Source of the DNA: Sphingomonadales bacterium
GTDB lineage: Bacteria; Pseudomonadota; Alphaproteobacteria; Sphingomonadales; Sphingomonadaceae
NCBI GenBank assembly: GCA_018067055.1
Contig: JAGPVK010000313.1
Span: 1-11,322 of the forward strand
Length of the DNA: 11,322 bases
Direction of reading: 5' to 3'
Both the position numbers and the translations under genes were made by a program. Under the pieces are notes generated by a model, which saw nothing but the letters and a program-made list of their open reading frames with translations, did no database searches and was not told where the DNA came from. Positions 1-6,841 of this stretch are shown here, piece after piece (position 1 is the first letter of the stretch; each line of letters starts with the position of its first letter).

Positions 1-457
1 CATCGGCGGCCTGCTTGGCATGGTCGGTGGCGGCGCGCTCATGGACCGGCTGGGCGGCGGGTCACCCGAATCCCGCCTCAAATTCTGTGCCTGGGCAACG
101 GTGGTCGGCATATTTGGGGCGGTGGCATTCCCGCTGCTCGAAAACACGATACTCATGTCGATCGCATTCGTATTGTTCTTTACTGCCGCTGCCGTCGCTG
201 TCGGGGCTGCGCCATCGGTTATCCAGCAACTCGCCCCAAACCGGATGCGCGCAACCATTTCTGCCGCTTATGTTTTTGTAATCAACATTATCGGGCTGGG
301 CGCGGGACCGACACTGACGGCGGTGATCGGTGACAATTTCTTCCCGTTCGAATCGGGGATCAGATATGCCATCGCGATTGTTGCGCCCTTTGGCTATATC
401 GTCGGTGCGATATTGTTCTTTGTCGCGGCGAAGCATATTCGCACCCACAAAGGCTGA
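1..457 (+). CDS. MFS transporter, C-terminal part (partial, 5' end off window)
   Basis: The reading frame is open from base 2 to a TGA at 455-457 and shows the last part of a major facilitator superfamily permease. The first visible residues (GGLLGMVGGG...MDRL) match the loop joining TM8 and TM9, with the conserved G-rich/D-R motif. Four hydrophobic segments follow, which fit TM9-TM12, and then a short basic cytoplasmic tail (KHIRTHKG). A motif like APNRMRA lies between TM10 and TM11, as in the spinster-like MFS subgroup common in sphingomonad catabolic loci; that subgroup call is from memory. An ATG at 20 is internal to the frame and not the true start. The protein probably sits in the inner membrane and exchanges a small organic molecule. 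Its substrate is unknown; the neighbouring catabolic genes suggest uptake of a substrate or intermediate. Confidence 0.85.
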   Translation, partial: IGGLLGMVGGGALMDRLGGGSPESRLKFCAWATVVGIFGAVAFPLLENTILMSIAFVLFFTAAAVAVGAAPSVIQQLAPNRMRATISAAYVFVINIIGLGAGPTLTAVIGDNFFPFESGIRYAIAIVAPFGYIVGAILFFVAAKHIRTHKG

Positions 458-515
458 GCCCGGCCAGCTGCGTGCCGCTTAGATGAAAAGGCGAGCCCGA
501 ATACATTCGCCTGAA

Positions 516-551
516 TGGACAAACGGCTAATGTTCCGGCTATAACAAAGTA
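516..551 (+). promoter_or_regulatory. Candidate promoter of the HxlR gene, possibly leaderless
   Basis: A sigma70-like pair, TGGACA (516-521) and TATAAC (540-545) with an 18-nt spacer, ends only 5 nt before the ATG at 551. Transcription would start at or next to that ATG. No Shine-Dalgarno sequence precedes the ATG, which agrees with a leaderless message. This is read from the sequence by eye only. Confidence 0.35.
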
Positions 552-1522
552 TGGAAAAGAAACTTATTCGGTCCTGCTCGATATGGCGCGCGCTGGAGGT
601 AGTTGGCGACGTGCCTATTCTGTTGATTTTGGAAGTCAGCTGGCTGGGCGGCAAAAGATTTGACGAATTTCGCAGTCGTACCGGTTTGCTGAAAGCGCTG
701 CTTTCCGATCGTCTCCGTCGTCTGGTGAAGGCCGGCTTGATGGAAAAGAAACTCTATTGCGAAAGCCCGCCACGCTACGAATATCTGATGACCCAAAAGG
801 GCCAGGATCTGTATTGGACCTCGCTGATGCTGCTGCGCTGGGAGAAGAAGTGGCAGGTCAAGGACAAGATCAATGTCGAATTGACACACCGGACCTGCGG
901 CAAAATATTCGACCCCGTTCCGGCCTGCGGTCATTGCAGGGAAGAAATTGATCCGACTCGGGTCGAGTGGAGCGAAGGTCCGGGCCTGGGCTGGATGAAA
1001 CCATTATACAGCCGTCGCCGGAAAACGCGAGAAAGCGCCGGCGGTGCGACATCCTTGATGGATCAGGCGGCACAGATCATGGGTGACCGGTGGGGCAGTC
1101 TGATCATGCGATCCATCTATACCGGCGTGAATCGTTTCGATGATATTCGCGCTGACACCGCAATCGCCACCAATATATTGTCGGAACGCCTGACATGGCT
1201 GACCGATCTCGGGATGATAAGGCAGAGCCAGTATAATAATAATCCGCCGCGTTATGAATATCGCCTGCGTCGCAAGGGCGTGGATTATTATCACGCGCTG
1301 CTGATGCTGATGCAATGGGGTGACAAATATTTCGTCGCGCCCGAAGGCCCTCCGTTGTTGTTGACCCATAAGGAATGCGGGCACGATCTTGATCCGCAAG
1401 TTGTGTGTTCAGAATGCAGGGAACCCATTTCTTTCCACGATGTCAGTTACCGGATTATTGATCACCGGCCGATGCCGGAAAATGATTCCGACCCCACGCT
1501 GTTGGCCAAAACCGCTTCGTAA
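551..1522 (+). CDS. Tandem HxlR-type winged-helix transcriptional regulator with two His/Cys motifs
   Basis: This 323-residue protein is a head-to-tail duplication of an HxlR domain; family members are usually about 100-160 residues with one domain. Domain 1 spans about residues 9-101 and domain 2 about 169-260. Both carry the same signature (Gly-Asp near helix 1, R-F-D-(E/D)-(F/I)-R, L-S-(D/E)-R-L, P-P-R-Y-E-Y wing, K-G, L-(M)-L-x-x-W). Each is followed by H-x2-C-x9-C-x2-C: H113/C116/C126/C129 and H273/C276/C286/C289, a plausible metal-binding knuckle. The Cys near the N terminus that many HxlR proteins have (C9) is present only in domain 1. HxlR proteins normally bind DNA as homodimers, so this one may act as an intramolecular pseudo-dimer. 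ATG 551 was chosen because a later Met (residue 64) would cut domain 1. The gene lies 76 nt before the SDR/SnoaL operon on the same strand and is its likely local regulator (inference). Confidence 0.85.
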   Translation: MEKKLIRSCSIWRALEVVGDVPILLILEVSWLGGKRFDEFRSRTGLLKALLSDRLRRLVKAGLMEKKLYCESPPRYEYLMTQKGQDLYWTSLMLLRWEKKWQVKDKINVELTHRTCGKIFDPVPACGHCREEIDPTRVEWSEGPGLGWMKPLYSRRRKTRESAGGATSLMDQAAQIMGDRWGSLIMRSIYTGVNRFDDIRADTAIATNILSERLTWLTDLGMIRQSQYNNNPPRYEYRLRRKGVDYYHALLMLMQWGDKYFVAPEGPPLLLTHKECGHDLDPQVVCSECREPISFHDVSYRIIDHRPMPENDSDPTLLAKTAS

Positions 1523-1537
1523 AATATATCCAAGCGG
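1512..1537. repeat. Inverted repeat across the 3' end of the HxlR gene
   Basis: CCGCTT (1512-1517) and AAGCGG (1532-1537) are perfect 6-bp arms separated by 14 nt that include the HxlR stop codon. No T-run follows, so it is a poor intrinsic terminator. It could be a weak hairpin or a regulator site in front of the operon starting at 1599, or chance. Confidence 0.3.
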
Positions 1538-1547
1538 CAATATAAAC

Positions 1548-1595
1548 TTTCATTATCATACCTTCTAGACTAATCTCCTGAAAAATCGGAGAGGG
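1548..1595 (+). promoter_or_regulatory. Candidate promoter and strong ribosome-binding site for the SDR/SnoaL operon
   Basis: TTTCAT (1548-1553) and TAATCT (1571-1576) are 17 nt apart and could form a weak sigma70-type promoter. The ribosome-binding site GGAGAGGG (1588-1595) is clear and fixes the ATG at 1599 as the start. The promoter is tentative; read-through from the HxlR gene is also possible because no convincing terminator separates them. Confidence 0.3.
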
Positions 1596-1598
1596 TCT

Positions 1599-2483
1599 AT
1601 GAAAAAACAGCGAACAGCCTTGGTAACAGGTGCCGGAAAAGGTCTGGGTGCCGCCTTTGCCCGCGGCATCGCGGCGGATGGCAGCGCGGTCATGGTCAAT
1701 AACCGCAGCCATGAAGGACAGCCCAGTTCCGCCAAAAACATAGCTGACAGCCTGATCGCACAGGGCTTCACCGCCAGCCATGACGATCATGCGGTTGACG
1801 GCAAAGGCGCGGCCGATGCGATTATCGGCCATGCGGTCGCAACATGGGACGGACTGGACATACTCGTCCTCAACGCCGGGATCACCGGGCCTGCAGCGAA
1901 AGTCGGGACATTGACCGATGCGGATATCAGGGCAGTAATGGAGATTAATTTCCACGCCAACACCGCGCTGATCGATGCCGCCCTACCGCATCTCATGGCC
2001 TCCACCGCTGGTCGCATCTTGTTCATCGCATCTTCGGCCGGTCTCTACGGGGTAAGGGGGCGCGCCTCCTATGCGGCGTCCAAAGGTGCATTGATTGCTT
2101 ATGCACGGACGCTCGCCGATGAATTGTCGCGGACTTCAGTGCGCGTGAATATCCTCGCTCCCTATGCTGCCACCAATATGACCGCTGCTCAAGGCGAAGC
2201 GCTTAATGAAGCGCTTCATCCGGACAAGGCAACAGCGGCGGCCGTCTGGCTTACCCGGCCGGAATGCCAGCGCACCGGCGAAACCTGGATCGCGGGTGGA
2301 AACTATTTCTGCCGCGCGACGGCCATCGAAGGCGAGGGCGGGGGGACCCCCGATGCCACGGCAGACTGGTTTGGCGAGAATGTCGAGCGATTGTCAGCAA
2401 TGGGAAATGGCCAGGAACATTCCGGTGCCGAGGCGGCGTTCGCCGATTTTTTCAATCGCGCGAAAAATATTTCAAAAGAATGA
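1599..2483 (+). CDS. SDR dehydrogenase resembling the (3R)-hydroxyacyl-CoA dehydrogenase domain of MFE-2
   Basis: A 294-residue NAD(P)-dependent short-chain dehydrogenase/reductase, probably cytosolic. Visible motifs are the cofactor loop T-G-A-G-K-G-L-G (10-17), N-A-G (92-94), and catalytic S145, Y158 and K162 in the Y-x3-K arrangement, with N117 in the helix-4 position. It exceeds the usual 250 residues. The tail after about residue 205 (W-L-T-R-P-E-C, T-G-E-T-W, A-G-G-N, then a charged C-terminal stretch) resembles the dehydrogenase part of peroxisomal multifunctional enzyme type 2, which oxidises 3-hydroxyacyl-CoA. That makes an acyl-CoA or steroid-like hydroxy substrate plausible but unproven. 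There is no hydratase domain fused to it. It is the first gene of the operon, 16 nt ahead of the first SnoaL gene. Family assignment is sure; substrate is not. Confidence 0.88.
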   Translation: MKKQRTALVTGAGKGLGAAFARGIAADGSAVMVNNRSHEGQPSSAKNIADSLIAQGFTASHDDHAVDGKGAADAIIGHAVATWDGLDILVLNAGITGPAAKVGTLTDADIRAVMEINFHANTALIDAALPHLMASTAGRILFIASSAGLYGVRGRASYAASKGALIAYARTLADELSRTSVRVNILAPYAATNMTAAQGEALNEALHPDKATAAAVWLTRPECQRTGETWIAGGNYFCRATAIEGEGGGTPDATADWFGENVERLSAMGNGQEHSGAEAAFADFFNRAKNISKE

Positions 2484-2499
2484 AAGGAGAAACAGCAGA

Positions 2500-3066
2500 A
2501 TGGCACGACCGAAATCCGTAGAAGAATTATTCGACCGGGAGGAGATATATGACATATTGGTCAACTATGCCCGGGGAGCCGACCGTGGTGATGCGGACCT
2601 GATTGCGGCAGCCTATCACGACGACGCGATAGAAGATCATGGTGGAACCTTTCACGGGCCGGCGAGCGAATATGTGGCAATGATCAGCAAGATTCTGCCA
2701 ATCGCGCCGCGCATGTCGCATATTGTTACCAACATCAATATCGAGCTGGACGGCGACAAAGCTTACACAGAATGTTATTTTCTGACCTTCTCGCGCCGCG
2801 ATCAGGTCGAGAACCCCTATGACAGCCTGACCATGGCCCGGGTGGTTGACCGGTTTGAACGGCGCAACGGCGCGTGGAAGATCGCGCATCGCCGGCTCGC
2901 CTGGGACTGGAACCACGAAATGCCATTGCTGGAAAGCTGGGGCCGTGGCGAAATCGCTCCCGATCCTGCCAAACTGACCAGAGGGGCAAAAAAACCCGAT
3001 GATATTCTATACGGTAACTGGCTGCGCGGAAACGGTCCGACCGCCCAAGAGGGAGAAAAGAAATGA
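2500..3066 (+). CDS. SnoaL/NTF2-fold enzyme 1 (BaiE-like dehydratase/isomerase candidate)
   Basis: A 188-residue protein of the SnoaL_4-like NTF2 superfamily, a cone-shaped alpha+beta barrel used by dehydratases, isomerases and the small subunits of ring-hydroxylating oxygenases. The frame is open further upstream to 2206, but ATG 2500 is preferred: it follows AAAGGAG (2483-2489) at normal spacing, and the family fold begins right after it (E-E-L-F-D-R-E-E-I). Y23, D28 and H74 match, in order and almost in spacing, the Tyr30/Asp35/His83 catalytic set reported for bile-acid 7-alpha-dehydratase BaiE. Other conserved blocks are Y-H-D-D-A-I-E-D-H-G (39-48) and K-I-A-H-R (127-131). No signal peptide is visible. 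It is a paralogue of the protein at 3812-4333. Its stop overlaps the next start by 4 nt. The reaction is unknown; water elimination or isomerisation on a hydroxy/oxo intermediate is an inference. Confidence 0.85.
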   Translation: MARPKSVEELFDREEIYDILVNYARGADRGDADLIAAAYHDDAIEDHGGTFHGPASEYVAMISKILPIAPRMSHIVTNINIELDGDKAYTECYFLTFSRRDQVENPYDSLTMARVVDRFERRNGAWKIAHRRLAWDWNHEMPLLESWGRGEIAPDPAKLTRGAKKPDDILYGNWLRGNGPTAQEGEKK

Positions 3067-3812
3067 AGATTGAAGGATGCACAGCGCTGGTTACCGGCGG
3101 GAATCGCGGTATCGGCAAGGGCTTCGTCGAAGAGCTGCTCGATGCCGGGGCCAGGCGAGTCTATGTCGCGGCTCGCAAATTGGCCGATGCCGAAGAACTG
3201 GCACAAACAGCGCCGGACCGCTTGGTTGCGATTGAACTCGACGTCACCAACGCCGAGCAGATTGCAAGAGCGGCCGAACAATGCACCGACCTCGATTTGT
3301 TGGTCAACAATGCTGGCGCTTTCAACAATGTTACCCTGATGGGCGCGGGCGACATGTCCGCGATGCGGCAGGAGATCGAGACCAACTATATCGGCGTGGT
3401 CGCGATGTGCCGGGCCTTCGCACCGATATTGAAGACCAATGGCGGTGGCGCGATCGTCAACGTCTTGTCCGCCGGTGCGATCATCGCGGTTCCCAATATG
3501 GGCGGATATAGTCCCTCGAAATTTGCGTCTCGCGCGGCCTCCGACTGCATACGGGCCGAACTGGAGCCACAGGGTACTCAGGTTTCTGCGCTGATTGTCG
3601 GTTCGGTCGACACGCGCATGGCATCGCATGTCACCTGGCAGGAGAAAAGCTCTCCCCGGATGATCGGAAAGGCCGGCATCGTCGCCGTAGAGCATGGCAT
3701 CGACGAACATGACACCGATCCGCACTCGGTATCGGTGCGCGCCTTTTTGGCCCGTGATCCCCACACCATCAAACGCTCGATGGTCGACGCACTTCATAAA
3801 GGACGCAGCTAA
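3063..3812 (+). CDS. Classical SDR family oxidoreductase
   Basis: A 249-residue short-chain dehydrogenase of standard length, probably cytosolic. The cofactor motif is T-G-G-N-R-G-I-G (11-18), with D60-V61 for the adenine ring, N-N-A-G (82-85), N108, and catalytic S136, Y149 and K153. The basic R38 at the end of strand 2 (A-A-R-K) suggests a preference for NADP(H), as in reductase-type SDRs. ATG 3063 follows GAGGGAG (3049-3055) and overlaps the preceding stop as ATGA, so translation is probably coupled. The sequence differs clearly from the first SDR of the operon: it lacks the MFE-2-like tail. The gene sits between two paralogous SnoaL genes, which suggests that its product supplies or consumes a substrate of one of them. 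The substrate cannot be read from the sequence. Confidence 0.88.
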   Translation: MKIEGCTALVTGGNRGIGKGFVEELLDAGARRVYVAARKLADAEELAQTAPDRLVAIELDVTNAEQIARAAEQCTDLDLLVNNAGAFNNVTLMGAGDMSAMRQEIETNYIGVVAMCRAFAPILKTNGGGAIVNVLSAGAIIAVPNMGGYSPSKFASRAASDCIRAELEPQGTQVSALIVGSVDTRMASHVTWQEKSSPRMIGKAGIVAVEHGIDEHDTDPHSVSVRAFLARDPHTIKRSMVDALHKGRS

Positions 3813-4333
3813 TGTATAAAAACACGATCGAAACGGTCATCGCGAAACAGGATATCCATGACGTGATCATGCGCTATGCGCGCGCGATTGATCGTGCGGA
3901 CGGCCCGCTGCTGCACAGCTGCTATTGGGATGACGCCATGGAAGAACATGGCAGCAGCTATAATGGCCCTGCCCATGACTATATTGACGGCGCGATGGAG
4001 CGCCTGCTGAAAGGCGATGTCATGATGCATCTGGCTGGCAACATTCATGTCGAGCTGGAAGGCGATATCGCCTGGGTAGAAACCTATTTGCTGACCTTCG
4101 CTCGCTTCCAGAAAGATGGCGAAGACTGGGACACGCTGACCGGAGGCCGGGTTTTCGACAAATTCATGTGCCGCGATGGCGAATGGCGCATTGCCCATCG
4201 CAAGATGGCGTTCGACTGGAATCGCGACATGCCGTCGTCCGAGGGCTGGTGTCTGGGGCTGTTCAAACCCGAAGATCCGCGCATGATCATGGGATGCAAG
4301 GGCAAGGAGGACTTGTCCTACAGCCGCTTTTAA
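3812..4333 (+). CDS. SnoaL/NTF2-fold enzyme 2 (paralogue of the protein at 2500-3066)
   Basis: A 173-residue SnoaL_4-like NTF2-superfamily protein. Over the first conserved block (residues 11-57 here) it is identical to paralogue 1 at 20 of 47 positions by hand alignment, and at 17 of 29 over the block R-V-F-D...D-W-N-R-D-M-P. The candidate catalytic set Y22, D27 and H73 has the same spacing as in the paralogue (Tyr to Asp 5, Tyr to His 51). The C terminus is shorter, ending soon after the conserved core. ATG 3812 overlaps the SDR stop by one base (TAATG) and follows AAAGGA (3798-3803), so translation is probably coupled. It is the last gene of the operon, with an intrinsic terminator 26 nt downstream. 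Dehydratase, hydratase, isomerase or a non-catalytic partner are all possible; conservation of the triad favours an enzyme. Confidence 0.85.
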   Translation: MYKNTIETVIAKQDIHDVIMRYARAIDRADGPLLHSCYWDDAMEEHGSSYNGPAHDYIDGAMERLLKGDVMMHLAGNIHVELEGDIAWVETYLLTFARFQKDGEDWDTLTGGRVFDKFMCRDGEWRIAHRKMAFDWNRDMPSSEGWCLGLFKPEDPRMIMGCKGKEDLSYSRF

Positions 4334-4358
4334 CGGCCCGTTTCTTCAGACAAAAAGA

Positions 4359-4383
4359 AGCCCGCGGATGATGTCCGCGGGCT
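4359..4383. terminator. Bidirectional intrinsic terminator between convergent genes
   Basis: A perfect 10-bp GC-rich stem (AGCCCGCGGA, 4359-4368, with TCCGCGGGCT, 4374-4383) surrounds a 5-nt loop. It is followed on the + strand by a T-run (4383-4387) and preceded by an A-run (4352-4356) that gives a T-run on the - strand. It lies between the stops of the SnoaL gene (4333) and the receptor gene (4411) and should end both transcripts. Confidence 0.9.
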
Positions 4384-4410
4384 TTTTATTTGGTTGTAAG
4401 ATCCTGCGAT

Positions 4411-6759
4411 CTAGAATTTCAGCGCCACTTCCGCGCCATAGGTCCGCGGCGCACCCAGACGCGATACTTCATCACCGAAGAACGCGATCACGTTTGAACG
4501 GTAGAACTTGTTGGTCAGGTTGCGGCCCCAGAGCGAGAAAGAAAGGTCGCGCGTCGGGCTGATCGTCAACCGTCCACCCAGCGTTCCATAGCTGGGCTCA
4601 TTCGCCGATGCATCCGGGTTCCAGCTCATCTTGCCTTGCTGGCTGTAGCTGACATTGGCTGCAAAACCATCGCTCCATGAACCGAGATCGGTCACATAGC
4701 TGGCACCGACATTGAACTGATAGTCCGGCGTCCGCTGCAGGAACTTTCCATCGTTCACATTGCCGACCGAATCGGTGAACTCAAGATATTTGGTGTCGAG
4801 CAGTGTAAGCGCTCCGGTCAGGTTGAACCCCGGGAACACGACAATTTGTGCTTCCGCTTCGATCCCTAGGATCTTCGCATCGGCGGCATTGTCGGTAATG
4901 TTGCACAGGCAAATCTGCGAAGTCTGCGTGACCTGAAGATTCTTGTAACGCATCGAGAAGGCGGCAATGTTCAATCGTGCACGGCGATCAAACAGGTCGA
5001 ACTTGGCACCGAGCTCATAGCTGTTCACGGTTTCCGGGTCATAGCTGGACTGTGCTGCCAGAGCATTGGCTGGATCATCCTCGAAGCCGCCGCCCTTATA
5101 TCCGGTCGAATAGGTTGCATAGAGCATGATGTCGGGATTTGGCGTGAACTCTGCCGTGATCTGCGGAGTAACTTCGGCCCAATGGTTCGAATAATCGGTC
5201 GTATAACCACCGCCCTCGGGGAAGGCGGGCGACAGCGGAGAAGCCGCGACCGGATCATTCGGTGTGAACTTGTCGCCGGTTTCCAGCGCCAGACCGGTGA
5301 CGGTCCCGCTCTTTTTATCCCGCGAATAGCGAGCGCCGGCTACGATCCGGAACTGCTCGCTAAAGCGATAGCCGAGCTGGCCAAAAACGGCATAAGATGT
5401 GTTTTCGCCTTCATTATCCCATTGCGATTGACCGTTTAGCGTCGGGATTACCGGCACCTTGATTTCGAACGAGATAATATCGTGTTTGGTCACTTTGTCA
5501 TGCTGGAAATAACCGCCCAAGATCCAGTCAAAGCCGCGATCAAACGCCTGCTCGGATACCATGCGGATTTCCTGGGTAAACTGCTTGATATTTTCTCTCT
5601 CGAGAACCGGCGAACGGAAGAGCAGAGGAACGGTGACACCAAAATTATTGCTGGGCCCAATGCCGGTCTGGTCATATTGGTTGAACGCCTTGCCGCTGCG
5701 ATAGCCGGTTATGCTGGTCAGCGTGCCGAGGCCTTCAAACTCGTTTGACAGGTTGAGCGTCAGCCCCCATGCCTCGCGGTCGAGCTGCTGCGGGGTCGGG
5801 TTGACATCGCCTTTGTAGGTCTGCTGGTCGGGCAGGCTCTCGCGAACCGACAGCCCTTCGGGACGCAGCGCCGCTACCTGAGCACGCGCGGTGCTCCATG
5901 GACCGGCCCCGGCTCCGGGACCATCGATAGCCGCCGAATGGAATCCGTTTGAACTGTCTTTGGTATAATCGGCGATCAGAAGCGCGCTGAAATTGGAATT
6001 GGAAGGAAGATATTGCAGCTGTCCGCGCATCTGCACGCTGTCGACATTGTCGAGATCAATGTCGTGCGCGATATCCTGGTTAAATCCATCGCGATTGCGC
6101 ACTTGAAAGGCAAAGCGCCCGTTGACGGCGTCGCTGATCGGTCCGGTGAAATGCCCTTTTACCAGTTTTTCGTTATAATTGCCGTAGGAGGCTGTGACGC
6201 TTCCACCATAGGTCGATTCTGGGCGCGCACTGTAGATGCTGATCGCGCCACCGGCGACGTTGCGGCCGAGCAGCACGCCTTGCGGTCCGCGAACCACTTC
6301 AACGCGGCCGATATCATAGAGGTCGAAGTTGAAAAGACCGGAGCGGCCGACATAGACGTCGTCGGTAAATATCCCGATCGACTGATCGGCAGTCGGAGAA
6401 TCAAGCCGCGTGTTGGTGACCCCGCGGATATTGAATTCCTGATCAAGCGGCGATAATGCAGTAAAGGACAAAGAGGTTGCCTCGCCCGCCAGATCCTCAA
6501 AACTCAGAACCCGGGCCGCTTCGAGCCCGTCAGACGAGAAAGCCGAAATAGCCGCCGATGTATCCTGCACGCTTGCATCGCGCCGCTGTGCTGTCACGAC
6601 GATGACATCGAGTTGCATATTAGAACCTTCTTGCTTGGCGGATTGGCTCTGCACCTCTGCCTGAGCGGGTTCGCCAGCGGTCTGCGCCAAGGCGGCGACC
6701 GGGAACGCAATGCAACATATTGCAAGCGAAAAGTGGCTCGATGTTCTTAACAAATTCAT
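4411..6759 (-). CDS. TonB-dependent outer-membrane receptor
   Basis: A 782-residue TonB-dependent receptor, an outer-membrane beta barrel that imports substrate into the periplasm using TonB/ExbBD energy. The frame is open up to 6828, but the ATG at 6759 is preferred: GGGAGAG lies just upstream, and the protein then begins with a signal peptide (hydrophobic to A-L-A25, likely cleavage before Q26). A TonB-box-like segment (L-D-V-I-V-V-T-A, about 50-57) leads into the plug domain, with F-N-I-R-G, the V-E-V-V-R-G-P-Q-G block and G-A-I-S-I. The barrel runs to the end and finishes in the expected C-terminal phenylalanine (A-L-K-F). Length is typical of the large sphingomonad receptor family. No FecA-like N-terminal signalling domain is seen. 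Lying beside catabolic genes rather than siderophore genes, it may carry an organic substrate; this is inference. Confidence 0.92.
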   Translation of the reverse strand: MNLLRTSSHFSLAICCIAFPVAALAQTAGEPAQAEVQSQSAKQEGSNMQLDVIVVTAQRRDASVQDTSAAISAFSSDGLEAARVLSFEDLAGEATSLSFTALSPLDQEFNIRGVTNTRLDSPTADQSIGIFTDDVYVGRSGLFNFDLYDIGRVEVVRGPQGVLLGRNVAGGAISIYSARPESTYGGSVTASYGNYNEKLVKGHFTGPISDAVNGRFAFQVRNRDGFNQDIAHDIDLDNVDSVQMRGQLQYLPSNSNFSALLIADYTKDSSNGFHSAAIDGPGAGAGPWSTARAQVAALRPEGLSVRESLPDQQTYKGDVNPTPQQLDREAWGLTLNLSNEFEGLGTLTSITGYRSGKAFNQYDQTGIGPSNNFGVTVPLLFRSPVLERENIKQFTQEIRMVSEQAFDRGFDWILGGYFQHDKVTKHDIISFEIKVPVIPTLNGQSQWDNEGENTSYAVFGQLGYRFSEQFRIVAGARYSRDKKSGTVTGLALETGDKFTPNDPVAASPLSPAFPEGGGYTTDYSNHWAEVTPQITAEFTPNPDIMLYATYSTGYKGGGFEDDPANALAAQSSYDPETVNSYELGAKFDLFDRRARLNIAAFSMRYKNLQVTQTSQICLCNITDNAADAKILGIEAEAQIVVFPGFNLTGALTLLDTKYLEFTDSVGNVNDGKFLQRTPDYQFNVGASYVTDLGSWSDGFAANVSYSQQGKMSWNPDASANEPSYGTLGGRLTISPTRDLSFSLWGRNLTNKFYRSNVIAFFGDEVSRLGAPRTYGAEVALKF

Positions 6760-6803
6760 ATATTCTCTCCCATCATATCCGGTCATCCATGCAACCGTTC
6801 TAT

Positions 6804-6841
6804 CTTGGCTTGCCACTAAACCATCCAAGTGGGTACGTCAA
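6804..6841 (-). promoter_or_regulatory. Weak candidate promoter/operator region of the receptor gene
   Basis: On the - strand TTGACG (6841-6836) is followed after 17 nt by TAGTGG (6818-6813), a good -35 with a poor -10. CTTGG (6804-6808) and CCAAG (6825-6829) form 5-bp inverted arms over the -10 area and might be a regulator site. The arms are short and could be chance. The region lies 45-82 nt upstream of the ATG at 6759. Confidence 0.25.

Noticed and set aside
2206..2499. Upstream extension of the first SnoaL frame into the SDR gene
   Set aside because: The extension is out-of-frame SDR sequence, very rich in Arg and Pro, and the ATG at 2500 has a good ribosome-binding site.
2817..3797. 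326-codon open frame on - opposite the second SDR
   Set aside because: Antisense shadow; the + strand encodes a full SDR with all catalytic residues and coupled translation.
6013..6456. 147-codon open frame on + inside the receptor gene
   Set aside because: Antisense to the plug domain of the receptor; no ribosome-binding site or motif.
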